Source: Panagrolaimus kolymaensis (taxonomy: Eukaryota; Nematoda; Chromadorea; Rhabditida; Panagrolaimidae). From it: a stretch of DNA of 64,000 nt. Positions within the stretch are counted from its first letter, which is position 1; every line of letters begins with the position of its first letter. Position numbers and translations under genes: made by a program. Location of the stretch: assembly GCA_028622995.1 (NCBI GenBank), contig JAJQJQ010000003.1:9734001-9798000 (forward strand), in the 5' to 3' direction. Below, piece by piece: positions 25,301 to 37,345 of the stretch. The notes under the pieces are model-generated. The model was not told the DNA's origin, did not search any database, and saw only the letters and a program-made list of their open reading frames with translations.

Positions 25301-28300
25301 AGCTTTTCAAAAAAAAATATGGAAAAATATTAAAAAAAAGTAACAACAAATTCAAATATTTTTTTCAGTTAATGACAACGCACCTGAATTTACTGAAGCA
25401 ATTTATGAAGTAAAAATAAATGAAAACATCGCTGTTGGAACTTCATTTTTACAATTAAAAGCTTCCGATCCTGATGAAGGTTCAAATGGAATTGTTAATT
25501 ATTTTTTTAATGAAACCGATCCAAATGTTGAACTTGATCATTTTCGTTTGGATCAAACATCCGGTGTTTTGAGAGTTAATCGTCCACTTGACCGTGAAAA
25601 AATTGAATCGTAAGCTAATCTTTTCTTTTTCTTATTTCGATTCTGGCAAGCAAATAATAATAATTTAATTAAATTCACTAATTTGTGCCTAATTTATTTT
25701 TTTGTTAATTTCTACCTCGATCGCTCGCTTGCCATAGAAACTGTGACCTTTTTTTCATTTATTTTTCTATTGCGCAATCGGCTAAAAACCTTTTTTTCTT
25801 AGGACTTTAATCTTTCTAATGCAAAAAATAGCAAAAAAGAAATAATAGCTTTCTTTCTTATAAAAACACATGCATGAAACGAAAAAAAAACGAATGACAG
25901 CTGGCACCTTTGTAAAACAAAACAAAAAATGACCAGCAAAAAAATACAAACTAGTTTGAACCTAAAAAAGCAAGTAGAATTATTTATTCGATGCAAAGTA
26001 GTTTTTTTTTGTAATAGCAAGCAAGTTTTGGATCTTGGCACGCCATTTTTTGTTAACTGTGCCCTATTTCATAAAAAAAGTTCATGAACTTTTTAGAAAA
26101 GAAAGTGAACTTTTCCATTCAAGACCGAGATTTGTCAAACGAAAAAAGTTCATGAACTTTTTTTAATGGAAAAAAAAATTACACGCATAAAAAGTTCATG
26201 AACTTTTTTCGTTTGACAAATCTCGGTCTTGAATGGAAAAGTTCACTTTCTTTTCTAAAAAGTTCATGAACTTTTTTTATGAAATAGGGCACTGAATTAA
26301 ATTAATTCTTTGCTTTTGGGTTAAGGAAATGGATGGAATTTTTCCGGTTTCAAAGCAGTTTATACTAGCATAAAAAATAGTGGCAAAAATAGTCTTTATT
26401 TTTTTCGAGAAAGAAACAGCTTTTTTTTGACTATTTAATGGCTTCTAATTTATTAGTAGCGAGATGAAAATGGCTGAAAATAATGGACACGAGAAAATGA
26501 GAAAAAAGAAGCATTAAAAATTAACTGTAATGTTTTTTTAGTTATGTCTTGCCCATAATGGCTATGGACCGAGGGGAACCACCACAAAAAACATTAACTA
26601 CATTAACCATATATTTAAATGATGTAAATGATAATGCACCAAAATTTGAAAAAAATTCATATGATTTTTGGATCGCTGAAAATTCTCCTCCAGGAACCAT
26701 AGTTGGAAGTTTAAGAGCCATCGATCTTGATGAAGAAGATAATGGAAAATTAGAATTTCGAATTTTTGGTGGACAAGATGCAAAATTTTTTGATATTGAA
26801 AATGATCCAAATCAATTTGGAGTTGTTCGAATTTTATCTCGAACTGAATTTGATTATGAAGCAAAAATAAATAAATTTTCTGTGGAACTTCAAGCTTCAA
26901 GGTTTGAAAAATTTTGTTGTGGGATTCAAAGTTAAAATTCTTATTTTTTCAGTGGACAGCTGAGTTCAATGGTGCCAGTGAAAATTCATGTCAGCGATGT
27001 CAATGACAATCGCCCTCAATTAAAAGATTTCTTAGTTTTAATTTCTACTTTTGAAACGGATTCTTCGGGTATAGCGCTCGGGACTGTTCCAGCTTTGTAA
27101 GATTTTTCTTAACTTTTTAATCTTTATTTTTTTTAAATTAATTTATTTTTAAGTGACCCCGATCATAATGCCACCCTTGAACATTACTTAGAAGAAAACG
27201 ACGTAATTTCTGTTGAAGAATTTAGTGGCAGATTTTCTCTCAAAGCAACATTTCGCCGCCAAATAAATATGGAACAAAAAGCTTGCGTTTCTGATGGACC
27301 AAATACTGAATGCGCTCGAGCTCAAATTGTTTATATTTCTGTTAACGAAGAAGCTCTCAGAGAATCTGTGACCCTCCAAATTCATGGAATTACGATAGAT
27401 GAATTTCTTGATATTGGAGTTTATCGACGTTTCATCGATTCACTTTCTTCAGTTTCGACAAAATGGATTCAAGAAAATTTTCGGCTTTTTTCAATAAAAC
27501 TTGACGATTCTTCTTCTTCGGGCGATTCTCTTAATGTTAGCTTTTTTGTTTCTGTTGACGACAATATCTTAAGGTAAGAGGGTCACTTGAAAATAAAATT
27601 TTATGCAAATTTTACTTTCTCTTTCATTTTTTTAAGTATCCCGGAAAATTAGGAGCTGCTGGCTTTTCTTTTTTCTGTCGGCAAGCAAAATGTTTCCGGC
27701 TGGTTGGCATAAAAGTGTAAACACTTTAAAAAAAAAAAGCCGAGGGAATATATTTGACTAAAAACAATCATCAAACTGGCAGAAGGGCGGCAGGCAGCTT
27801 TTTTATAGTATATTTTTGCCGTTTATTTTCATTATTTTTTTGTTTTTCGCGCATTCAAGCTTCAAACATCCGGCAATAATGAGCGCATCATTTTTTTATT
27901 TTTTGTCATCATCTTCTTTCTGCCTTGCCAGATTTTATTTTACTGACTCAATGACTAACTGACAAATTACCGCTAAACCATCAGCGGTCGGTCAAAAAAA
28001 AAACCCAACATAAAAGCTGCATTTTTTGATACATTTTTTTTTCTTCAGCGCGTTAAAGAAAAAATGCGGCATTTTACAAAAAAGAAAAATAGTAGCAGTT
28101 TTTCATTTTTTTTTAAAGAGGAGTTAAAAAAGCAAGCTCATAACATTTGCATAATGGCTTTTTTGCGCCATAAACATAGATGAAAAAAATATGACTTGCT
28201 GACAGCATAAAAAAAGAATGCTTTTTCCCGACTTTTTTTTGTTTAATTTCATCCCTTATGGACATATAAAAATCGTATATCATCAATTTTTATGAAATAA

Positions 28301-31300
28301 AATTTGAGCATAAAAAGCAAAAATGAGAGGGAAAGTCAATATTATTACAAAAATGGCAGAAGCAAAAAAACATATGTTCAAGAGTCTCATATTGAAATTA
28401 GTCCCTTAATGGTGTTTATACAAAAACAAATAAACAAAAGGATCAAATTACAAAAATAAAATACAAATAAAAATAATAAAATTTAAATAATAATTTTTTT
28501 GTAGTTTGAGAAGAGTGGAAGAAACAATATTGGAAAATGTAAGAAATTTATCAGCATTATTTGGTTATAAAATCAATGTCGTGCACGATGAACTTTGTTA
28601 TGATGAACCATGTCCATATTATCAAAAATGCAGGAGATCATTGAAATATGTTAAAAATAGCAAAGTAAGAATACAATTTGACAACAAAAAAGTTTGTTAA
28701 AATTTTTTATCAACTTTGAAAACAGAAAAATTAGCTGAAAAACTTTATATTTTCTACAAAAATTTGAAAAATATTCTTTTTTGCACCAAACTAAAAATTT
28801 TAGCGACTTTGGTTTTAATTTTAGTTGTTTTTTTTTTTTACATCATTCGCTAATTTTTTTAGCTATTCGAATCAGAAAATTTTATCATGCGATCATTGGA
28901 TACCATCAGGACTTTCACCTGTGAATGTCCACAAGGTTTCACCAGTAAGTTTAATTATTAATTTATTTATTTCCCCATAAAAATTTTTTTATTCCATCTA
29001 ATGTCAAATTTCAATAACTCATTTTTTTGTTGCATGAAATTTGACAATTTTTTTTTTCAATTTTTAATAATAATTTTTATTTTATTTTTTGGGAAATTAA
29101 AAATTCTATATCATCTTTTTTTAATAATGTTTTTTCAAAAAATAAAAAATATGATTGATAGATGCCATATTTTTTTGTTGTTGCATCAAAAAAAAAGCAG
29201 CAGCTAATTTCTTATTCCTTTTATTCTTTTTTTTCGAAGAAAAAAAACAATATTTTCCTTTCTTCTTTTTTTAGCGAATGAAAACCTTCCCGGACAATGC
29301 AATCAAAAGCTTGATTTATGTTTTGATAGTCCTTGCTTGAATAATGGCACCTGTATTTCCATTGAAAATGGGTATCGATGTGAATGCTCTCCCGATCGAA
29401 GTGGTAAGTCTGTCTTAGCAGTGTAGTGTATTGTTATTATTATTTTTTGACAATAGCAAGGGAACGCAAAAAAAAAAATCATCATCATAATTATTGAGAA
29501 AGAAAAAAGGGTTTTAATTTCGCAAGAAGAAGAACATCTGTCGTCGTCGTCGTCCCTAGTGACCGGCCACCCGTCAGAAGAGGTCTTCGTTGTTGTCGTC
29601 GGCGGCAAAAAAGAGGTCCATGCAAGCCAAAAAAAAGGGAAAAAATGAAAAAGACTTTAATTAATATCTTCCTTTTCGCTTTTTTTTGCGATAGATAGAT
29701 ACTAGATACTATAAGCAAGTGTATATAAAAAAAGAGTCAGTTTCAATTAATCTCTAAAAAAAATACTTTGACAATCATGCAAGCATACATTTTTTAAGTG
29801 TCTGAGTATGTGTGCGCTAAAAAATAAAAAAAATTGAGGGAAATTATAATTTTTTTTTTGTTGCTTCTTGCATGTTTTTTTTCTTTTTTGGTTGGTCAGT
29901 TAGAGGCAAGCAAAAGTTCAAGAATACTTACTCACCCACTTATTGGGCACTCAACCAACCAAAGCTCTCGTTGAGTTGTTGAAAAACACAAAATCTTTTT
30001 TTAAATTAGAGTCCTTGAAAATAAAAATTAATTTTTTTTACTATACTTTATTTTTACTTTCTCAACTGCTGCGGCTGGGACTGTTGCGAACATGCAATTT
30101 TTTTAATTTCTTTGCAAAACTTGTGTACATCTCAAGAAACGAGAAACAGACCGGAAGCGAGCGAGAGAAGTACTTAATTTCAATAAATGAAAAAATGAAG
30201 AAAGAAAAAGAAAATATATCAAAAAAGTTCATTAAAATTTTTAAAATTAAAAAGAAAATAATAATGATTTTATTTTGAAGCGCGCAACAAAAATACTTAA
30301 GGCAAATGAACAACATTTTATCCTTTAATAAAAAATAAATAATCAGGCTAATTTGAACATGGTGCAAAAGCTGCTTGTTTTTGCCCTTCATATTTTTTTA
30401 TTTTCGATTAATTTTAGAGAAAATTAAAAAATTATTGGATTATTTTAAGCGCCAAAAATGGATGGGATTTTGAAGAGAAGGGAAGAAAAATAGAAACTGT
30501 CACAAATATCCAGGATATTATCCTTCTTTAGCCTCTCGCTTATTTTTATTTTGTTTTTCCATTGCAAAAAAAAATGTTATTAGATCATTTTGATTGACAA
30601 AAAATCTAATTTTATTCCGCAATATTTATTCATTTATTTATTTTTTCATAAAAACAAATTTGAGAGGCTATGAAAAAAAAGAGACAAAAAGCATAAACAA
30701 AAGGGAATGTAAAAAAATAAGGGAAAAATAAAAAATTAAAAAGGTCAAAACAAAGAAATGCATAGAAGTTTTTACAGTAACCTAAAATCGTTCATTTTTG
30801 GCCACAAAAAAGACAGATGAAAACTCAAGAAAAATTTGGTTTTCAGGTGATCGATGTGAATTTGCAATAAGTGAAACAAGTTGTACTCCATTTAGTTGTC
30901 GAAATGGAGCTGAATGCCATTTACTCAATAATAAACCAATTTGTCGATATTGTCAATGGCCTAAACCTGATGCGGATGAAAGTTGTCAACTTCGATCCGT
31001 TTCATTCGGCGGAAATGGCTACCTTGTGGTTTCAAAAATTCCAGGAAGATTTGAATGGGAATTATCTCTGGAAATTTCAACAATTTCACCAAATGGAATA
31101 ATTTTGTATGCTGGCGATAAACGAAAAGGAGATTTCTTAGAATTGAGTTTGGAAAGTGGAGTTCCAAAAGTTGAAATGTCACTTGGTGGAGAAAGTAAAA
31201 TATCTTTGAAAGCAGCCGATTGGCCTGAAAATAGAGTAAACGATGGGGAATGGCATAAAATAAAATTAGTATATTTTGAAAAAGTAAGTTTTAGATAAAA

Positions 31301-34300
31301 AAATTTAATCAAAAAAATGTTTGTAGTTTTATGCAAATTATTTTGAGGAATATTAAATAAATTTGCAAAATAAAATTTTTATTTTTAGAGAATTCGTCTT
31401 GCAATTGATGACTGTGACGATCATTTATCACTCACAATGTCGAGAAAAATTGGATACAAACATTGTGCAGTTGAAGCAGCTTTTAATTTGCCATCTCGCT
31501 GCTCGGATCCAGCAGTTCCATGTTTCCGAAGTTTTGATTTGCAATCAACCATTATTCTTGGAAATCGACCAACCTCTCACAATAATATGGATTCCAAACA
31601 AAATCAAGGATTTATTGGATGCATTCGAGATTTTTATTTAAACAAGAAATTCATTGATTTTTCTGATTTCAAATCTTTCGAACGTTTTGGAGACGTCGTT
31701 GCTGGATGCCAAAAATATCGACCTGATAAATGTGAATATGAAAAGCCATGCATTGGAGGATCCAAATGCGAGGATAAATGGTTGGGACATCTTTGTCAAT
31801 GCCATCAAAGAGTGGATTTAAAAGCTCCTAGCTGCTCATTAGGTAAGGCAAAACTTAATTTAGCAAACTTAAACTTTTTTTGTTCTTTCGTATTTATTTT
31901 TATTTTTTGTAAACATTCCTCAGAAATTTTTTTTTGATAATTTTTGCTTTAAAAATAGCAATAAAAAAATGTCATCCTTAATTGCGAAATAATTTTAAGT
32001 CACCTTGGTTTCAACTCTTTGAAAATAGCCGATAGCATAAAATTTATTTCTTTTTTTATTTAAAAAACTCCTGAGATGGATGTTTGTAAAACAAAATTTG
32101 TGCCATATTTGTGTCCTAAACAGTAATTTATTTTTAGAAACTGGTTCTTCTGCTTTATCGTTATTTTCTGACGAAGCCTATGCTTCTTGGCGGCTTCCAA
32201 CTCATGTTCGCTTTCCATTAAATTTATATTTTGAATTTCGAACTCGTGAAAGACAAACTCAAGTTTTGGCTTTAGAATTTGAACTAAAATCTCAAGTTTT
32301 TATTTTTTCGGTAATCAAATAATTTTTAAATTATTGTAAATATTTAATTTTTAGCTTGAAAATGGCCATGGTTTATTTCAAGTCGATGCAGAACAATATT
32401 TTATTCCATTTCCCCAACTTTCTGATGCTCAATGGCATTCAGTGGAAGTCCAGATAACATCGAAAAAAGTTGAAATTTCCATTGATAAACATTATGTAAA
32501 AAAATTTCCATTTATTTCTGAAACTTCTCTCAGCCAAGTTCAACAATTATATTCTGGACAAGCTCCATCGACTTCTCATCCACATGTGTTTCTGGGTTGC
32601 ATAAGAAATGTAGAAATTAACAAAATTAAATTAAAACCTTTGGAAACTTCTCAAACTCGGCCTGGTTGTCAAGTGCCAAATGCTTGCAATCAAGGAAATC
32701 AAATTTGCCCGAAATCAAGCAGTTGTGTGAGAGATTGGGATCGGCATAATTGTATTTGTAATAAAGGTAAAAACCATATTTTTGGTTTTAGTAATATTTT
32801 TATAAATAAATTTTTAATATTTTAGGCTTTGCTGGTGACAATTGCGTGGATATTTGCTCGATTGAAGGAATTTGTCGAAATGAAGGCCTTTGTATTCGCT
32901 CAAATTCGTCCAAGGGTTATGATTGCCTTTGCCCTGAAGGATTTAGAGGACCAAATTGTGAACAAAAACTTTTACCCAAAGTTTGTCCGCCTGGATGGTT
33001 TGGGATTTTCCCAAAATGTCAAAAATGTGCATGTCAAACTCGTCGAGGATTTAAATCTTTTTGTGATAAACAAAGTGGACAATGCATTTGCCAACCTGGA
33101 ACTTTTCAAGATAAAGGCCATTGTAAAGCTTGTGAATGCGGTTATGGTTCATCCTCGGCTCTCTGTGACGCAGTGACTGGGCAATGTCCATGTTCAGGAG
33201 AATCCAGTGGTCGTCGATGCGATCGTTGCCGTTCAATAAATTCATTTTTGGATCGAAAAACTTTGAAATGTGTAAAAATTAAAGATCGCTGCCCTTCGGA
33301 AATTGAAGAAGGCGTTCAATGGCCTTCAACCCTCCATAATGTAATTTCTCGACAATCATGTCCTGGAAATCAAATGGGAATTGCGACTCGAAAATGTTTA
33401 AATTCCGCTGAATGGCAAAAAGTTTATGATTATAATTGCACTTTACCACAATTATACGATCTCCATGCGAAAGTTGAAATTGGAAAATTTGATGCTTTCG
33501 ATGTTGGAAGACAACTTTTAAATTTCACTTCGGATTTTGCTTATCTCAAAAATAAAAATATTGATTTAGCAATCGATGTTTTTGAAAAAGTTGTGGTTAC
33601 TGAATCTAAAAATAGTTTATCTGTGAGCCGCCAACATTCCCGGCATGTTCGAGATTCGCAATTCACCAAAAATATTGTCGATATTTTGGATGCTTTGCTG
33701 GATTATAATCTTAATGAAGACCAATTTCAAGAACTTATGGTTATTTTATATAATTATGGAGTTTTGCTAACTTCAGTTCATGAAGCTGCACTGTATTTAA
33801 AACCTTTTCAAATTGTTCGACAAAATTTGTGTAAGTTTTTTACTGTATTTATTTTTCTCAAAATTCTTTTTGTTTATTTTGCACCATCCCCTGAAATTTG
33901 TTTTTGATAAAAAAATTTAAAGAGTGTGGCTTATTTTGCTTTTGAAAACAAAAAGCAATAAAAAGACATCACATTTTCGAAATTATTTGGATCACCTTGG
34001 TCTCATTTGTTTGAAAATAACCGATGGCATAAAATTTATTGCTTTTTTAATTCTAAAGATTTTGAGATGGATGTTTACAAAATAAAAATTGTGCCGTTTT
34101 TGTGTTGGGATTCTGCACCGGAAGTTGATGTTCTTTAGAACTCTAATCTAAAACTTAGTTTTGTCGTTAAAAAACTTTTTTGTTATTTATTTCCTTTTTT
34201 AGTATTTGCTATTGATAAACTTGATTCGCGAAAATATCCAAGCAATTCATTTAATCTTCCAAAATATGATCAATTTGCTCCACCTGAACCTGAAATGGAT

Positions 34301-36351
34301 AAAACTCTCGTTAGCAACAAATTAATTAATTTTTATCATTCGCACAAAATAAATCTGATTGGACCTGAAAATTTTGCCACTTCAACATCTTTTTATTCCA
34401 TTATTCCTAAAGGCCAATGTGAAGGTTGCGAACACCCATTAATTCTCGTCAGTCATCTAACTGCCGCCGAACCCGAAACTCGACCAGAAATAATTCAAAT
34501 TACTTTCACGAATGATGATGCCATAGGTTGGAGATTACCCGAATGTGTATGGTTGGAATTTGAAAGCGATTTATTATTATCCGCTCATGGATTAATAAAA
34601 CCTCGAGAAAATGGAGTAATGGAAAAGTTAAGTAATGTTTTTAAAACGACAACGGATTGGTCGTCGTCCAAAAATGGTGGAAATACAAAATTTCAATGGC
34701 GAAGTGACCATTCCATTTTGATTGGATTAAATAGCACTCATGTAACTTGTCAATATCATTTAATAGCCGGAGGAGTTTTTACTGTGTTGGTCAAAGCTGA
34801 TGGAAATTCAATACAATTTTCACTTTATTCGGGTGCTATGCCATTAACTTCTCCAGTGCTGACGATTTTGTCGATTTTGCTATGCATCGCTTCACTTTTA
34901 TTTGTGTTGCTTCGAAGACATATAAAAATTAGACTTATTCGAGCTTTGGTTATTATTTCATTTATTTTAAATTTAATGATTTTATTTGTAACTCAAAAAA
35001 TTACTATTTCGACGGTAAAAATTTTTTTCATGAATGAATAGCTAATCTTTTAATAATTAATTTTTTTTTTCAGTCATTTTGCGCAATTCGAAATGCGTCA
35101 CTCACTTTTGCCATTTCATTCCTATTTGCTTGGTTATTTATTTATTCCTTACATATTTATCATATTCTCGCTGAAGGTCAAACAAATCCATGCATTTCGA
35201 TTTGTATTATCGTGGGATTTCTGGCGCCTTTAGCCCTTTCAATTTCAAACTTTTTAATTCTTCCAACTTGTTCCCTATCTTCAAATTCTCCAGCATTTTG
35301 GCTCATGCTTGCGCCAATGGTCATTTTTCTTTTATTAAATTTTTATGCTTTAGCAACGTCTTTTCTAATTTCTTTAAGCAAACAATACAATCTTGTTGCA
35401 ATGAAATTTTCTTTGAAAAAAATGCTTTTGACGCACACTTTTTTGGTGAGTTTAAGAATAAAAAATTTCTTTTGAGTTTTGAATCAAATTTTAAATATTT
35501 ATTTGTTTAATTTTTTAGACTCTTTTCTGCGCAATTTATAATTCTATGGCTATTTACTTTTTTGTTATTGGTCGACAAACAACAACAACATCGACAAAGT
35601 TTTTTCCTGAAATATTTGCGAATATTATTTTATTTATTGCTTCAGGACTTTTGTGTTTTTCTTCGACTTTGTTGAATTTTAATGTAAGCCCATGGGTTTT
35701 TTAGAAATCAATCAAAACAATATTTTTTAGGACAGTGAAAAGGAAAATGAAAAAAATTCTTTATGGACAAATCAAACTTTTCCAACAATGGCAACGGATC
35801 CAACTGCAACTTTGCCTTTGCTAGAGGCATCAAAAAAACACCAAATGGATAGGGTTTATGATGGCCCACCAGGTGAATGGATGCCTGATGTAATTCCATC
35901 AGAAACCTATGTTCACCATACTCTTCAGCGATCTCTTCAATTTTCGGGTGGCCCACCAACACCTATTCGTCGAATAAGTCCTCCACAAGTTCCACAAATT
36001 TTAAGTCCAGCACAAAAAGTTTTTGGTGGTCAATTTGGAACACAAAGTCATGGATCAAGTTTTTCTATTCTAGATGACCATGACCGAAATCGATCAACTA
36101 TGCCTCGAGAACTTTTAACCACACCAAATTCTACTACTCGAAAATTATTTTTTTCTGGCCCAGGCTCAGCTACTGTATCTCGATCAGGTTCACTTGCAAG
36201 TCATCCATCGTCCCAACATCACCAACAACAACAACAATACACAAATAATAAATTTTCTACTATGCAAATAGATCAAATGGATGATGCATATTATACTTAT
36301 TCATCATCAGCATCAAATCGGTTTCAACAACCTTCATCAACTTTTAGATAA
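22395..36351 (+). CDS. fmi-1: Flamingo/CELSR-type seven-pass cadherin (adhesion GPCR)
   Basis: Twenty exons: 22395-22766, 22824-23613, 23790-24840, 24896-25041, 25369-25609, 26542-26901, 26953-27096, 27154-27573, 28505-28664, 28863-28944, 29275-29403, 30847-31283, 31389-31842, 32138-32310, 32355-32766, 32826-33830, 34203-35014, 35074-35445, 35519-35683, 35731-36351; phases join to 2781 aa. Flamingo/CELSR proteins are planar-polarity and axon-guidance adhesion GPCRs. Order seen: signal peptide, a basic RKKR at about 128-131, eight cadherin repeats with DVNDN(A/S)P linkers plus a degenerate ninth, EGF domains, two laminin-G domains with EGFs between, laminin-type EGFs, hormone-receptor motif, GAIN region, seven helices and a polar tail rich in Ser/Pro/Gln. 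The proteolysis site reads CQYHLI (H near residue 2311), where cleaved family members have HL followed by Thr or Ser. Some introns are long (29404-30846, 25610-26541, 27574-28504) and carry repeats. Confidence 0.93.
26059..26292. repeat. Perfect 104-bp inverted repeat (foldback element) in fmi-1 intron 5
   Basis: Left arm 26059-26162 and right arm 26189-26292 are exact reverse complements as far as I can read, separated by a 26-base loop. Each arm contains the palindrome AAGTTCATGAACTT twice, near both ends. The outermost bases read CTGTGCCC on the left and the complement of CAGTGCCC on the right, resembling the CAGTG ends of hAT elements, but I find no clear target-site duplication. In RNA it would form a long perfect hairpin. 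Confidence 0.9.
29540..29555. repeat. GTC/GAC trinucleotide microsatellite in fmi-1 intron 11
   Basis: Five consecutive GTC units. Similar short GTC runs occur at 20301-20313, 20973-20984 and 21112-21124. They create Asp/Thr/Arg-rich spurious open frames on both strands. Confidence 0.8.
31915..32124 (+). repeat. Dispersed repeat copy A in fmi-1 intron 13
   Basis: A segment with the blocks AGCAATAAAAA, CACCTTGGT, GAAAATARCCGATRGCATAAAATTTATT and GAGATGGATGTTT followed by TTGTGCC. The same blocks in the same order and similar spacing occur in intron 16 (33885-34128). Boundaries are approximate. Confidence 0.75.
33885..34128 (+). repeat. Dispersed repeat copy B in fmi-1 intron 16
   Basis: Second copy of the repeat in intron 13, same orientation, diverged mainly by substitutions and small indels; I judge roughly 70 per cent identity by eye. 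The flanking exons are not homologous, so this is not an exon-intron duplication. Confidence 0.75.
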
Positions 36352-36467
36352 ATTAAAATAGCTTTTATTTATTAAATTTTTTGTCTGTACATTTTTTGGA
36401 TAAACATAAATAAAATTAATTATTGGATTTTTTTTGTTTGTTTTAATAAAGAAATAATTTTAATATT

Positions 36468-37345
36468 TTAAAAAACTTGAGCAATTAAAAGGCAAATTGA
36501 GATTGGGATAATTTGGAAGGCTAGACTAGAAGCAGAATTCCAATGATATGTTCCATCTCCAATAGGATTATTGTTATTTCCATATCGGCCATATGGACGT
36601 TGTTGGTTAGGTTCACCGCCAGCTGGATAATTATTTCCACCAGTTCCTGAGCCAATTACAGGGCCAGGATAGTAACCCGTGCCTCCTCCAATGCCTGGAT
36701 TATTGTATGTTCCTGAACCAATTCCACCACCACCGTAATTTGGTTTTGGAGCTTGGCCGTCATTATAATTTGGACCATTGTATCCTGTTCCACTTCCAAT
36801 TCCATTTGGATTTGGATTATAACCTGTTCCCGAGCCAATATTAGATCCTCCACCATAACCTGTGCCTTGTCCAATTCCAGAATTATATGCTAATGGTTGA
36901 AGTCGTGAACCACCTTGACATTCATCAAAATCGTTATTCATTGGTGCTAAGCCTTAAAATAAATATTTTTTTCTTTATTTGGTCAAAATTTTTTTTCAAA
37001 TGTGAAAAAACTTACTTTGTTCGCTATTGCATCGATCGCTATCACAACTTTCACAAAATTTGTCGTTTTGATTCATCGTTAAACATTCGCGTGCGCAACC
37101 TTTTTTTACAACTAAAAATTCACTCAAATTTAAAAAAATTTGCAACACAAAAATATAAAAAGCTTACTATCGCCATTCGTCAACGATTTCAAAGTATAAC
37201 ATTTAGTCATCGATGGACATTGCTCTGCCACGGGATTTCTACAACCACATTTTGAATCACATGTCCAACATGTTAAAGCTGTGGAAGAATAAATACAACA
37301 GCAAAACGAAATAAATACCACCAATAAAATTTCCAAACGCAACAT
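36468..37345 (-). CDS. Ly6/uPAR three-finger protein with Gly-rich stalk, probably GPI-anchored
   Basis: Three exons on the minus strand: 37345-37168, 37111-37016, 36952-36468; 252 aa. A signal peptide (MLRLEILLVVFISFCCCIYS) is followed by a cysteine-rich domain opening CWTCDSKCGC and closing CESCDSDRCN, the CxxC start and terminal Cys-Asn of Ly6/uPAR domains. Then comes a low-complexity stalk of about 110 residues with repeated IGSGTGY-like units rich in Gly, Asn, Tyr and Pro. The last ~17 residues are hydrophobic with small residues before them (NSASSLAF), as in a GPI-attachment signal. Such proteins sit on the outer cell surface, and nematode relatives (ODR-2/HOT family) act in neurons, but no specific role can be assigned. 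The gene is convergent with fmi-1, the stops being only 117 bases apart. The first in-frame ATG was chosen; it follows a splice-leader-like acceptor. Confidence 0.82.
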
